Shown here: piece by piece, positions 45,554 to 54,924 of the stretch
Layout of the letters: every line of letters begins with the position of its first letter
Position numbering within the stretch: position 1 is the first letter of the stretch
Origin: Roseateles sp. XES5
GTDB taxonomy: Bacteria; Pseudomonadota; Alphaproteobacteria; Rhizobiales; Rhizobiaceae
NCBI RefSeq assembly: GCF_020535545.1
Contig: NZ_CP084752.1
Span: forward strand, 1,347,501-1,411,500
Length of the DNA stretch: 64,000 bases
Direction of reading: 5' to 3'
Position numbers and translations under genes: made by a program
Notes under the pieces: model-generated
Seen by the model: the letters and a program-made list of their open reading frames with translations, nothing else
What the model was told of the DNA's origin: nothing
Databases searched by the model: none

Positions 45554-46792
45554 TCAGTTCTTCAGCGCTTCCTTGAGCGCCTTGACGAGGTCGAGGCGTT
45601 CCCAGGAGAAGGAACCGTCACGGCCGGCCTTGCGGCCGAAATGGCCATAGGCGGCGGTCTTGGCGTAGATCGGCTTGTTGAGATCGAGGTGACGACGGAT
45701 GCCCGACGGCGACAGGTCCATGACCTTGCGGATCGCGGCTTCGACCTCGTCTTCGCTCACCTTGCCGGTACCGTGCAGGTCGACATAGATCGACAGCGGC
45801 TGGGCGACGCCGATGGCATAGGCCACCTGGATCTGGCACTGCTTGGCCAGGCCGGCGGCCACGATGTTCTTGGCCACATAGCGGGCAGCGTAGGCGGCCG
45901 AGCGGTCCACCTTCGTCGGGTCCTTGCCCGAGAAGGCGCCGCCGCCGTGCGGGCAGGCGCCGCCATAGGTGTCCACGATGATCTTGCGGCCGGTCAGGCC
46001 GCAGTCACCCTGCGGGCCGCCGATGACGAAGCGGCCGGTCGGGTTGATGTACCAGGAGCAATCGTCGGCGATCTTCAGATCGGCCAGCGCTTCGCGGATG
46101 TAGGGTTCGACGACGGCGCGGACCTTCTTGGAATCCCAGCTGGCATCGAGATGCTGCGTGGACAGCACGATGGAGGTGACGTCGGCCGGCTTGCCGTCCA
46201 CATAGCGCATGGTGACCTGGCTCTTGGCGTCCGGGCCGAGCTTGCCGGCGTCGCCTTCGCCCTTCTTGCGGGCATCGGCGAGGAGGGCGAGGATGCGGTG
46301 CGAGTAATAGAGCGGAGCCGGCATGAGCTCGGCGGTTTCGCGGCAGGCGTAGCCGAACATGATGCCCTGGTCGCCGGCGCCTTCGTCACCCTGCTTGTCG
46401 GCGGCGTTGTCGACGCCCTGGGCGATATCGGCGGACTGCGAGTGCAGGAGCACGTCGATCTTGGCGGTCTTCCAGTGGAAGCCGTCCTGCTCGTAGCCGA
46501 TGTCGCGGATCGCCTTGCGGGCGGCAGCCTTGAACTTGGCGGGATTGATGACGTCCTTGCCGTCCTTGTCCTTCTTGAGCAGGCTCGGCGGCAGGCGGAC
46601 TTCACCGGCGATGACGACGCGGTTCGTCGTGGCGAGCGTCTCGCAGGCGATGCGAACCGACCACGGGTCGACCTTCGACTTCACGGCTTCGCGATAGACG
46701 AGATCGACGATTTCGTCGGAGATACGGTCGCACACCTTGTCCGGATGGCCTTCGGCGACGGACTCGCTGGTGAAGAGATAGCTGCTGCGCAT
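45554..46792 (-). CDS. metK: S-adenosylmethionine synthase
   Basis: 412 residues. It makes SAM from methionine and ATP. Signatures are [17 protein letters not shown] (N-terminal ATP site), [12 protein letters not shown] (~130-141) and [19 protein letters not shown] (P-loop-like, ~275-293). The tail from about residue 330 is the alphaproteobacterial type ([20 protein letters not shown]), but bases ~45800-46010 show CTG/GTG-only codons and residues [19 protein letters not shown], close to betaproteobacterial MetK. A SahR-like palindrome precedes the gene. Confidence 0.96.
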   Translation of the reverse strand: MRSSYLFTSESVAEGHPDKVCDRISDEIVDLVYREAVKSKVDPWSVRIACETLATTNRVVIAGEVRLPPSLLKKDKDGKDVINPAKFKAAARKAIRDIGYEQDGFHWKTAKIDVLLHSQSADIAQGVDNAADKQGDEGAGDQGIMFGYACRETAELMPAPLYYSHRILALLADARKKGEGDAGKLGPDAKSQVTMRYVDGKPADVTSIVLSTQHLDASWDSKKVRAVVEPYIREALADLKIADDCSWYINPTGRFVIGGPQGDCGLTGRKIIVDTYGGACPHGGGAFSGKDPTKVDRSAAYAARYVAKNIVAAGLAKQCQIQVAYAIGVAQPLSIYVDLHGTGKVSEDEVEAAIRKVMDLSPSGIRRHLDLNKPIYAKTAAYGHFGRKAGRDGSFSWERLDLVKALKEALKN

Positions 46793-46865
46793 GCGGGAAT
46801 TCCCCTCAAAGAAAATGGACTTCGACGTTGTTATTCAGTTCGCCGCGCAAAGACAAGCACACAAG

Positions 46866-46887
46866 GACATAAGAATATCTTTATGTC
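46866..46887. promoter_or_regulatory. SahR-like operator upstream of metK
   Basis: GACATAA-N8-TTATGTC with centre GAATATCT, an 18-of-22 palindrome ending 74 bases before the metK start. It resembles the GACATAAAGATATC-type sites of the SAH-responsive ArsR-family regulator SahR in alphaproteobacteria (recalled, not searched). It overlaps the likely -10 region. Confidence 0.55.
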
Positions 46888-46947
46888 TCCCACTTCCAGA
46901 CGATTTGCCGCGAGTGTCGCGCAGCGGAGACACAGGTGCGCGCCCAA

Positions 46948-46972
46948 TGAAAAACGGCCCCAAAGGGCCGTT
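46948..46972 (-). terminator. Intrinsic terminator downstream of praR
   Basis: On the minus strand AACGGCCC-TTTG-GGGCCGTT followed by TTTCATT. It separates praR from metK, so metK needs its own promoter. Confidence 0.87.
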
Positions 46973-46997
46973 CTTTCATGCGATTCGGGAAGGCCGG

Positions 46998-47417
46998 TTA
47001 CTCGACCTCGGCCTCGGCGGCGAGCGCCTTGACGAGATCGACCAGCTTGCGGCGCACCTTGGGATCGCCGATCTTCACGAAGGCGCGGTTGAGCTGCAGG
47101 CCTTCGGAGGAGGACAGGAAGTCGACGACGTAGTTGGAGCTCGAAGCTTCGGCGAGGCCGGTCTGAACGTCCGTCTGCTCGCCCGGCGCATCTTCGAAGA
47201 AGAACGAGACCGGCACGTTGAGAATGCTCGAAATGTTCTGCAGGCGGCTGGCGCCGACGCGATTCGTGCCCTTCTCGTATTTCTGGATCTGCTGGAAGGT
47301 GATGCCGAGGCTTTCACCCAGCTTTTCCTGACTCATGCCGAGCATGGTCCTGCGAAGTCTTATCCGGCTGCCGACATGGATATCGATCGGATTCGGCTTC
47401 TTCTTGTTTTCCATCAT
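46998..47417 (-). CDS. praR: XRE-family regulator, PraR-like
   Basis: 139 residues. An N-terminal helix-turn-helix (~10-65) has RIRLRRTMLGMSQEKLGESL and FQQIQKYEKGTNRVGASRLQ. A C-terminal helical dimer part contains NRAFVKIGDPKVRRKLVDLV. PraR proteins in Rhizobium and Azorhizobium act as repressors of quorum-sensing and attachment genes and lie just upstream of metK, as here. AGGAC lies upstream; ATG 47417 was chosen over the GTG one codon earlier. Confidence 0.83.
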   Translation of the reverse strand: MMENKKKPNPIDIHVGSRIRLRRTMLGMSQEKLGESLGITFQQIQKYEKGTNRVGASRLQNISSILNVPVSFFFEDAPGEQTDVQTGLAEASSSNYVVDFLSSSEGLQLNRAFVKIGDPKVRRKLVDLVKALAAEAEVE

Positions 47418-47561
47418 CACTTTAAGTCCTAACGCGGAAATGGCCCCTACCGGCTACGTTAACGAAAACCTAACGTCACGTTGTATGCGCAGACTCTGAA
47501 GGTCGCTACAATACAGGAGAACCGCCGGCGGCGTGCACTATGCTATTTTAGGGGTTTTGGG

Positions 47562-49145
47562 TCAATTCACCCTGTTTCTAAAACCAGCGCGAGAAATGCC
47601 CGCCATCGCCAAGAGCAGGGTGAGGGTCATCGGAAACGCCCAGTTCCGCCACTTGCCCGCCTCACCTGACGCAAGCTTTCCCGGGAGGGTTGCATCCACG
47701 AAGCCCGGAACGTCGTAGGACAGCCCTGCGACCACCCTGCCCTTGGCATCAATGACGGCCGAAATACCGTTATTGGCGGCGCGAATCAGTGGCGCGCCGC
47801 GCTCGACGGCGCGAAGGCGCGCCTGGAGAAAATGCTGGTAGGGACCGGGCGTATTGCCGAACCAGGCGTCGTTGGTGACATTCAGCAAGGCAACCGCATC
47901 GTCAACCACCGAAGCCATCTCGTCTGGGAAGATAGCCTCGTAGCAGACCAGCGGATAGAATCCCTTGCCCGCCGCGGTCAGAAGCTGCGGCGCCCGGGCG
48001 GCAGAGAAGCCGCCAGGCATGGCGACGGCATCGACGCCCAGGCTCTCAAAGAGATCGGCAAAGGGCATGTATTCGCCGAAGGGGACGAGGTGCACCTTGT
48101 CGGCGGCGGTAACGATCTGCCCCTTGCCGTCGATGGCGTAGATGGAATTGTAGTAGCGCGGCGCCTTGCCGGAGCCGGCGCTTTCCGTGCGCACCGCGCC
48201 GGCGATCAGCACCTGATCGTCCTCCAGTACATCGGCGATGCGCACGAGGGCATCGGGATTGTCCGTGAGGATGAAGGGAATGGAGGTTTCCGGCCAGACG
48301 ATGACATCGGGTCTCTTGCCCCCTTCCTCCGGCGCGGCGGCGCTAAGGGCGAGGTGCCGCTCGAAGATGTCCGCCCGCGCCGAATCGTCGAGCTTCATCG
48401 CCTGGTCGATGACCGGCTGGACGAGGCGGACGACGGTGGCGGTGCTTTCCGGCGTCGGCACGACGTTCAGCGCGTAGTAGCCATAGCCGACATGGGCAGC
48501 GAAGAGGAGCGTGGCGAGGCCAAGGCCAGGCACGCGCCCGCGGCGCGTTCCAAGCAGGGCCGGCGCGGCGAAGACGAAGGCGGCAAGGGCATTCATGCCG
48601 GCAAGGCCGACAAGACCGGAGGATTGCATCAGGAGCGGTACGGGCATGGCGCCATAGCCGACGGCGTTCCAGGGGAAGCCGGTGAAGAGTGTGCTGCGCA
48701 GCCACTCCCCCACACCGAAGGCGAAGGCGAGTGCGGCGATGCGACCCATGCCGTCCGACCAGAGGAACCGGGCGAGTGCAGCGGCGAAGCCATAATACAG
48801 GGCAAGGAAGGCCGGCAGGCCGAAGACGGCGAGCGGCAGCGCCCAGGCGAAGGCATCCGCCTCCACGAGCAGGGCATTGCCGAGCCACCAGAGGCCGCCG
48901 ACGAAATAGCCGAAGCCGAAGGTCCAGCCGATGCGGAAGGCCGGTGCGAGGCGGCGCAGGAAACCGGCCTCCGGCGCGGCGCTCGCGCCATCGAGAAGCC
49001 AGAGGAGAAGGGTGAAGGACACGAAGAGCGCGGCGAGAAAACCGAACGGCGGCAGCGCCAGCACGCCGACGAGGCCCGCAAGAAATGCCGTCAGCGCCCG
49101 TCTCGTCCCAGACAGGAGCATGACCTTGCCCGCAAGCCGCTCCAT
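47562..49145 (-). CDS. lnt: Apolipoprotein N-acyltransferase
   Basis: 527 residues. About seven or eight membrane segments lie mainly within ~10-220 with a last one near the C-terminus, and a periplasmic nitrilase-like domain spans ~235-480. The catalytic triad region is visible: Glu in VWPETSIPF, Lys in DKVHLVPFGEYMPF and Cys in LVCYEAIFPDE. It N-acylates the lipoprotein diacylglyceryl-Cys. It is the last gene of a block equivalent to miaB-ybeZ-ybeY-ybeX-lnt of E. coli. Confidence 0.95.
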   Translation of the reverse strand: MERLAGKVMLLSGTRRALTAFLAGLVGVLALPPFGFLAALFVSFTLLLWLLDGASAAPEAGFLRRLAPAFRIGWTFGFGYFVGGLWWLGNALLVEADAFAWALPLAVFGLPAFLALYYGFAAALARFLWSDGMGRIAALAFAFGVGEWLRSTLFTGFPWNAVGYGAMPVPLLMQSSGLVGLAGMNALAAFVFAAPALLGTRRGRVPGLGLATLLFAAHVGYGYYALNVVPTPESTATVVRLVQPVIDQAMKLDDSARADIFERHLALSAAAPEEGGKRPDVIVWPETSIPFILTDNPDALVRIADVLEDDQVLIAGAVRTESAGSGKAPRYYNSIYAIDGKGQIVTAADKVHLVPFGEYMPFADLFESLGVDAVAMPGGFSAARAPQLLTAAGKGFYPLVCYEAIFPDEMASVVDDAVALLNVTNDAWFGNTPGPYQHFLQARLRAVERGAPLIRAANNGISAVIDAKGRVVAGLSYDVPGFVDATLPGKLASGEAGKWRNWAFPMTLTLLLAMAGISRAGFRNRVN

Positions 49146-49408
49146 CCCGTCCCCTAGTCTTGATGTCCCCGAATCAGCCGCGCCAGTCTTTCAAAAAACC
49201 GGCGCGTTGTCCTCAGGTCCCTGCCGTTAATTGCATTCGGCACCCTGACCTTGCCTTGTCGGGATTTCCTCTTCGGCGGGGCTGCCGGCTTGGACGCCCG
49301 GCATGCATCCGACTTGTCGGCCGCCCTCGCCCCGCAAGCGCGGCGAAGGACAGGGTGCGGGACAAGTTGCCAGGCAAAAGCTCTTCCGATGGGGAGGTGG
49401 CGCCCGCC

Positions 49409-50578
49409 TTACTCGGCGTTCGCCTCGCCCGCCTGCTGTTCGGCCGGCTTGGTGCGGTCGACAAGGCCCTCGCCTTCCGGACGGCGATCACGGCGGCGGA
49501 CAGCGCTGGCGCGCTTGCGGGTGACGCGCACCCGTTTGACGCGGCGCGGGTCGGCGTCGAGCACGTGGAACTCGAAGCCGGGCACGGCCTGCACCACTTC
49601 GCCGCGCACGGGAATCCGCCCGAGCGAGGCGAAGATGAGGCCGCCGAGCGTATCGGCGTCTTCCAGCTGTTCGCGAATGTCGAAATCCGGGCCGATGGCT
49701 TGGGCCAGCTCTTCCAGTTCGACGCGCGCATCGGCGATGAAGACGTCATCGCTGACGCGCTGGATCATCACCTCGTCGTCGTCGTGCTCGTCCTCGATGT
49801 CGCCGACGACCATCTCGACGATGTCTTCAAGCGAGGCGAGGCCGTCGGTGCCGCCATATTCGTCGATGACGAGCGCCATCTGCGTGCGGTCGGCCTGCAT
49901 GCGCGCCATCAGGTCGGCGGCGAGCATGGACGGCGGCACGAAGAGGACCTGGCGGATGATGCCGGCTTCGGCGACGGTGGTGGAAAGATCGACGCGGCCA
50001 AGGTCGAACTCGGCCTTCGGCGTACGAACGGGTTTCTCGCCGGCTGTCGCCGCGGATTTGGCGGTCCCGGCTTTGGCGGTCGCGGGCTTGGCGCCGGTGC
50101 GGCGCTTGTTGCGGGCCTGCTTGGTGACATAGGCGAGCAGGTCGCGGATATGGACCATGCCGCGCGGATCGTCGAGGCTTTCATTATAGACCGGCATGCG
50201 CGAGCGGCCGGAATCCTCGAAGATCACCATCAGTTCGGCAATCGTGATGTCCTGATCGACAGCCTCGATATCGGCACGCGGCACCATGACGTCCTCGACG
50301 CGCACCTCGCGGAAGCGGAGAATGTTGTGCAGCATCGCCCGCTCTTCGGGCGAGAAGGTGGGCTCGCCGTTCTCCTCCGTCATCAGGGCCTCGGCGAGGT
50401 CCTTGCGGAGGCTGGAGGCGCCGGTCATGCGCCAAAGCCGCGTCGCACGGGACCAGAAGGATGACCGGCCCCCGCTTTCCTGCTTCGGCGCGCTGCTACT
50501 ACTGCCCGCCTCGTCCTGACTTGAGGCGTCCGCCTCGCTCTTTTCCGTCGCTACCGACTGGTTCTTGAAGTCGCTCAT
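49409..50578 (-). CDS. corC: CorC/HlyC-type hemolysin family protein with CBS pair
   Basis: 389 residues. An acidic and Ser-rich N-terminus is followed by the CBS pair (~90-245) with VEDVMVPRADIEAV and MALVIDEYGGTDGLASLEDI, and a CorC/HlyC C-terminal domain (~265-350). A Lys/Ala-rich insertion at ~155-185 splits the CBS pair and is unusual. No membrane domain, as in CorC/YbeX rather than YtfL. The role in Mg2+/Co2+ efflux or ribosome homeostasis is family knowledge. The gap to lnt is 263 bases and shows no gene. Confidence 0.9.
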   Translation of the reverse strand: MSDFKNQSVATEKSEADASSQDEAGSSSSAPKQESGGRSSFWSRATRLWRMTGASSLRKDLAEALMTEENGEPTFSPEERAMLHNILRFREVRVEDVMVPRADIEAVDQDITIAELMVIFEDSGRSRMPVYNESLDDPRGMVHIRDLLAYVTKQARNKRRTGAKPATAKAGTAKSAATAGEKPVRTPKAEFDLGRVDLSTTVAEAGIIRQVLFVPPSMLAADLMARMQADRTQMALVIDEYGGTDGLASLEDIVEMVVGDIEDEHDDDEVMIQRVSDDVFIADARVELEELAQAIGPDFDIREQLEDADTLGGLIFASLGRIPVRGEVVQAVPGFEFHVLDADPRRVKRVRVTRKRASAVRRRDRRPEGEGLVDRTKPAEQQAGEANAE

Positions 50579-50587
50579 TGGTCCAAA

Positions 50588-51097
50588 CTATTCTTCGGGG
50601 CCATCCCCGTAAGGGTCAGATAGGCCAAGCTCGGCAAGAATGCGAGTCTCCAGCCCCTCCATTTTTTCCGCTTCCTCGTCGTCCATGTGATCATAGCCGA
50701 AGAGATGCAGAAATCCATGCACCATCAGATGCGTGAGATGTTCGTCGAAGGACTTGCCGAGATCGGCCGCCTCGCGGGTCAATGTTTCCTCGGCGAAGAT
50801 GATGTCGCCGAGCATCGGCCCCGGCATCTTGCCGGGTGTCAGCGGGAAGGCGGGAAAGGAGAGCACGTTGGTCGGCTTGTCCTGTCCGCGCCATTCCGCG
50901 TTGATGCCACGGATGCTTTCATCGTTGGTGAACACGAGAGAGACTTCCGGCGCGCCGGTCTTCGGGAAGGGCTGCTTTTCCTTCCCGCGAAGATGCTCCG
51001 CCGCCGCGCCCAGCACGTGCCCGCTCATCTCGAGCAAGCGCTCTTCGGAGGGCCACCCGCCCTCTTCGATGGAAATCTGGATGTCGAGTTCGCTCAT
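50588..51097 (-). CDS. ybeY: Endoribonuclease YbeY
   Basis: 169 residues. The zinc motif HGFLHLFGYDH (~125-135) is complete, and NAEWRGQDKPTNVLSFP is the second signature. It matures 16S rRNA 3' ends and takes part in ribosome quality control. It lies between phoH (16 bases upstream) and corC (9 bases downstream), the conserved order. The start was set at 51097 (MSELDIQI). Confidence 0.95.
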   Translation of the reverse strand: MSELDIQISIEEGGWPSEERLLEMSGHVLGAAAEHLRGKEKQPFPKTGAPEVSLVFTNDESIRGINAEWRGQDKPTNVLSFPAFPLTPGKMPGPMLGDIIFAEETLTREAADLGKSFDEHLTHLMVHGFLHLFGYDHMDDEEAEKMEGLETRILAELGLSDPYGDGPEE

Positions 51098-51113
51098 CGG
51101 ATATCGGGATCGG

Positions 51114-52166
51114 TCAGCGATCCAGCTGCTCGCTTTCGTCCTGCACGGCCGTCTGGGCCTCATAGGCCCGCACGATGCGCGCGACCATCGGATGGCGCAC
51201 CACGTCGACGTCCTTGAAGCGCACGACCGAGACGCCCTCGACGCCCTTGAGGATCTGCAGCGCTTCGACGAGGCCCGACTTGACGCCGCGCGGCAGGTCG
51301 ACCTGGCTCGGGTCACCCGTGACGATCATGCGGCCGTTTTCACCGATGCGGGTGAGGAACATCTTCATCTGCTCGGGCGTGGTGTTCTGTGCCTCGTCCA
51401 GGATCACAAAGGCGTGGTTCAGCGTGCGGCCGCGCATGAAGGCCAGGGGCGCGATTTCCAGCTGGCCCTTCTCGAAGGCCTTGTTGACGCGGTCGAAGCC
51501 CATCAGGTCATAGAGCGCGTCGTAGAGCGGGCGCAGATAGGGGTCCACCTTCTGCGTCAGGTCGCCGGGCAGAAAGCCCAGGCGCTCGCCGGCCTCCACC
51601 GCGGGCCGGGTCAGGATGATGCGCTGCACCGTGGAGCGCTCCAGCGCATCCACCGCGCAGGCCACGGCCAGAAAGGTCTTGCCGGTGCCGGCCGGGCCGA
51701 TGCCGAAGACGAGTTCGGAGCGCTCCATCGCGCGGATATAGGTATCCTGCGTCGGCGTGCGGGCCGCAATCGTCTTCTTGCGGGTGGAAATCTGCGCCAT
51801 GGTGAGCTTGGCCTTGCGCTCCATGGTCGGCAGCGAAAGCTGGTCGTCCGCGGCAATCGCCATGCGGATGGCGCCCTCGACATCGGACAGCTCGATGGAG
51901 CCGCCCTTCTGGAGGCGATCGTAGAGATAATCGAGCGCGCGACGGGCCTGGCCGGTGGCCACCACGTCGCCGGAAATGGAAACGGAATTGCCGCGGGCGC
52001 GGGCGTCGATATGGAGGCGCTGTTCGATGAGCTTCAGGTTCTGGTCGAACTGGCCGAAGAGCTCGCTTGCGTATCGATTGTTCTCAAAAGTGAGCACGAA
52101 TTGATTGGCGTCGGTCTCGTTCTTCGACTGGCGCGGCGATGACGTCATCAGTTCGTGTCCGTTCAA
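51114..52166 (-). CDS. phoH: PhoH family ATPase (YbeZ)
   Basis: 350 residues. Walker A is GPAGTGKTFLAV (~143-154) and Walker B VILDEAQNTT (~246-255). It is a P-loop NTPase linked to YbeY in ribosome maturation. A TTG start at 52166 is preferred because AAGGAG lies at proper distance; the first ATG (52148) has no Shine-Dalgarno signal. Bases ~51360-51720 use CTG/GTG/CCC codons more than the flanks. Confidence 0.93.
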   Translation of the reverse strand: MNGHELMTSSPRQSKNETDANQFVLTFENNRYASELFGQFDQNLKLIEQRLHIDARARGNSVSISGDVVATGQARRALDYLYDRLQKGGSIELSDVEGAIRMAIAADDQLSLPTMERKAKLTMAQISTRKKTIAARTPTQDTYIRAMERSELVFGIGPAGTGKTFLAVACAVDALERSTVQRIILTRPAVEAGERLGFLPGDLTQKVDPYLRPLYDALYDLMGFDRVNKAFEKGQLEIAPLAFMRGRTLNHAFVILDEAQNTTPEQMKMFLTRIGENGRMIVTGDPSQVDLPRGVKSGLVEALQILKGVEGVSVVRFKDVDVVRHPMVARIVRAYEAQTAVQDESEQLDR

Positions 52167-52193
52167 GCGGTCAAGCTCCTTGCGATCCGCCCG

Positions 52194-53585
52194 TTACCCG
52201 ATCGCTTCGGCGAAAAGGCTGTTGGGCCCGGCATCGATGATTCGTACCCGGATAATGTCACCGATTTCGGAACCTTTTGCATCAACATTCACAGGCTGCA
52301 GCCAGGGTGAGCGGCCGACGAGCTGGCCGGGACGGCGTCCGGGCTTCTCCAGAAGCAGGTCTATCTCCTTGCCGACGCAGCCGCGGGCGAAGTCCTTCTG
52401 CTGCTGGAACAGCAAAGCCTGCAATCTTTCAAGGCGTTCGGCCTTCACGCTCTCTTCGACATGGCCGTCCATTTCCGCGCCGGGCGTGCCGGGACGGATG
52501 GAATATTTGAACGAAAATGCCTGTGCATAACCGACCGTCTCGACAAGGCGCATCGTGTCCTCGAAGTCTTCGTCGGTCTCGCCGGGGAAGCCGACGATGA
52601 AATCGCCCGATATGGCAAGGTCGGGCTGGACGGCACGGATGCGCTCGATGAGGGCGACATAGTCGGCTGCCGTGTGCCGGCGGTTCATGGCCTTCAGGAT
52701 GCGGTCGGAACCGGCCTGCACCGGCAGATGCAGATAGGGCATCAGTTTCGGCAGGTCGCGGTGCGCCTCGATCAGGCGGTCGTCCATGTCGCGCGGATGG
52801 CTGGTCGTATAGCGCAGGCGTGCGAGGCCTTCGATCTCGGCAAGGCGGTAGAGCAGCTCGCCGAGGCCCCATTCGGTACCATCAGGACCGAGGCCATGCC
52901 AGGCGTTGACGTTCTGGCCGAGCAGGGTGATTTCGCGCACGCCGCCTTCGGCGAGGCGCTCGGCTTCGGAGACGATCTGCGAAACGGGGCGGGAGACTTC
53001 GGAACCGCGCGTATAGGGCACCACACAGAAGGTGCAGAACTTGTCGCAGCCTTCCTGCACGGTGAGGAAGGCGGTGACGCCGCGGGCGCGGGTCTTCGCC
53101 TTTTCCGGCGCAGGCAGATGCTCGAACTTGTCCTCGATGGCATAGTCTGTCTCGACCACGCGCTCGCCGCCCTTGGCGCGGCGCAGCGCCTCGGGCAGGC
53201 GGTGATAGGTCTGCGGACCGATGACGAGATCCACGGCCGGCGCGCGGCGCAGGATTTCCTTGCCTTCGGCCTGGGCGACGCAGCCGGTGACGCCGATCAC
53301 CATCTCGCGACCGTTCCTGGCGCGGGCCTTCTTCATCTCGCGCAGACGGCCGAGTTCCGAATAGACCTTTTCCGCCGCCTTTTCGCGGATGTGACAGGTG
53401 TTGAGGAGAACGAGGTCGGCCTCTTCCAGTACCTCCGTCGCCTGATAGCCGTCCTTCGACAGGGCGTCCGTCATGCGCTCGCTGTCATAGACGTTCATCT
53501 GACAGCCGTAGGTCTTCACGAAGACCTTGCGGGTGTTCGCCGTGGCGGCAGGCATTTCGGGCAGGAAGAGGGATCGTTCGCTCAT
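52194..53585 (-). CDS. miaB: tRNA-2-methylthio-N6-dimethylallyladenosine synthase
   Basis: 463 residues. An N-terminal UPF0004 domain holds the auxiliary [4Fe-4S] cysteines ([25 protein letters not shown]). The radical-[11 protein letters not shown] motif and a C-terminal TRAM domain (~375-440) follow. It methylthiolates A37 of tRNAs. An ATG at 53597 is an alternative start. Three Fe-S clusters or cysteine sets fit the nearby NfuA scaffold gene. Confidence 0.95.
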   Translation of the reverse strand: MSERSLFLPEMPAATANTRKVFVKTYGCQMNVYDSERMTDALSKDGYQATEVLEEADLVLLNTCHIREKAAEKVYSELGRLREMKKARARNGREMVIGVTGCVAQAEGKEILRRAPAVDLVIGPQTYHRLPEALRRAKGGERVVETDYAIEDKFEHLPAPEKAKTRARGVTAFLTVQEGCDKFCTFCVVPYTRGSEVSRPVSQIVSEAERLAEGGVREITLLGQNVNAWHGLGPDGTEWGLGELLYRLAEIEGLARLRYTTSHPRDMDDRLIEAHRDLPKLMPYLHLPVQAGSDRILKAMNRRHTAADYVALIERIRAVQPDLAISGDFIVGFPGETDEDFEDTMRLVETVGYAQAFSFKYSIRPGTPGAEMDGHVEESVKAERLERLQALLFQQQKDFARGCVGKEIDLLLEKPGRRPGQLVGRSPWLQPVNVDAKGSEIGDIIRVRIIDAGPNSLFAEAIG

Positions 53586-53631
53586 GGCCGTTTCCATAGT
53601 GGAAAAGCCCCGGAATTTGAAGCCCCGACCG

Positions 53632-54420
53632 CTATCGGCCGCGCAATCGCGCGCCCAGCATGGCGCGGATGCGCGCCTCGACTTCGCGGCTCACCTGTTT
53701 GCGGTTGCTGGCGCGGGAATAATCGACCCGCTCGCCGAAATCGACATCGACATCGACGGCGCCTTCCCGCGCGACACCGAGAAGATGCGGCAGGAGTTCG
53801 ATATCGCCCGGCCAGGCGGCAATCGGCCGATGGTAGCGCCCCATCGCCATGCCGTGCACGCCGGTATAGGCGATGGAAACCGGCTGGATATGCACGACGC
53901 CGTGCGGCGCATGGGGCACGGCGGAGGCCGCGGCGCCGAAGAGCGAGGTCTTGATCTCGAGGAGGCGGTTGCCGTCCGAGGTCGTTCCCTCGGGGAAGAG
54001 CACGACGATCTCGCCGTCGGTCAGGCGCCTTGCGATCTCGTCCACCTGGTCGCCGGTCTTCTGACGCTGCTCGCGCACCACGAAGATCGTCGCCTGCAGA
54101 CGGGCGAGGATGCCGAAGACCGGCCAGCCCCGCACCTCGGCCTTCGCGATGTAGACGACATCGGCGATGGAGCCGAGCACCATGATGTCCTTCCAGGAAG
54201 CATGGTTGGCGGCGATCAGCAGCGGCCTTTGCTGCTCCAGCGCGCCATGCACCCGCACCCGGATGCCGAGAACCCGGCAGGCGACGCGATGCCAGAGGCG
54301 CGGTATGCGGCGGCGGATCTTCAGGTTGAAACGCAGGCCCACGAGCTGGACCGGCAGCAGCACCACCGTCGCCGCGACGAGGACGACAAGGCCGACGACG
54401 ATGCGAAGCCAGGCGATCAC
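53632..54420 (-). CDS. plsC: 1-acyl-sn-glycerol-3-phosphate acyltransferase
   Basis: 262 residues. An N-terminal membrane segment (~5-25) precedes the acyltransferase motifs NHASWKD (H-x4-D, ~73-79) and [10 protein letters not shown] (~140-149). It makes phosphatidic acid from lysophosphatidate. Some rhizobial paralogs act on ornithine lipid (OlsA), which cannot be ruled out by sequence alone. It lies between mur and miaB. Confidence 0.87.
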   Translation of the reverse strand: MIAWLRIVVGLVVLVAATVVLLPVQLVGLRFNLKIRRRIPRLWHRVACRVLGIRVRVHGALEQQRPLLIAANHASWKDIMVLGSIADVVYIAKAEVRGWPVFGILARLQATIFVVREQRQKTGDQVDEIARRLTDGEIVVLFPEGTTSDGNRLLEIKTSLFGAAASAVPHAPHGVVHIQPVSIAYTGVHGMAMGRYHRPIAAWPGDIELLPHLLGVAREGAVDVDVDFGERVDYSRASNRKQVSREVEARIRAMLGARLRGR

Positions 54421-54460
54421 GGCGTCACCGGCCGAAGGTCAGGCGATGCAAGGCGCTGCC

Positions 54461-54886
54461 TCACTCGCCCTCCTTGAGAGGGATGCCGTAGAGTTCCAGG
54501 CGATGATCGACGAGCTTGAAGCCGTGCTCGCGGGCGATGCGCTCCTGCAGAGCCTCGATCTCCGGCGAATGAAACTCGATCACCTGCCCGTTCTTCAGGT
54601 CGATCAGGTGATCGTGGTGCTCGTCCGGCACCGTCTCGTAGCGCGAGCGGCCGTCGCGGAAATCGTGCCGCTCGATGATGCCGACATCCTCGAAAAGTTT
54701 GACGGTGCGGTAGACGGTGGAGATGGAAATGCGCGCGTCGACGGCCGACGAGCGGCGGTAGAGTTCTTCGACATCCGGATGGTCGGCGGAGGCTTCCAGC
54801 ACGCGCGCGATGACGCGGCGCTGCTCGGTCATGCGCATGCCGCGCTCGACGCAAAGCTCTTCCAGCGATTTTTCGACTTCCGTCAT
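54461..54886 (-). CDS. mur: Fur-family metalloregulator, Mur type
   Basis: 141 residues. A winged helix with RMTEQRRVIARVLE and ISISTVYRTVKLFED is followed by the metal-binding PDEHHDHLIDL and dimerisation part. The C-terminal CxxC zinc sites of many Fur proteins are absent. In rhizobia this form is Mur, a manganese-responsive repressor; iron sensing is instead handled by Irr and RirA. Confidence 0.9.
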   Translation of the reverse strand: MTEVEKSLEELCVERGMRMTEQRRVIARVLEASADHPDVEELYRRSSAVDARISISTVYRTVKLFEDVGIIERHDFRDGRSRYETVPDEHHDHLIDLKNGQVIEFHSPEIEALQERIAREHGFKLVDHRLELYGIPLKEGE

Positions 54887-54924
54887 GCGACCCGCCCTTG
54901 TTCGTTTCGCCCCCCGATAGGGGA

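Noticed and set aside
46793..46997. SAM riboswitch (SAM-II type) before metK
   Set aside because: No pseudoknot-type stem pattern could be drawn; the clear signals are the palindromic operator and the praR terminator.
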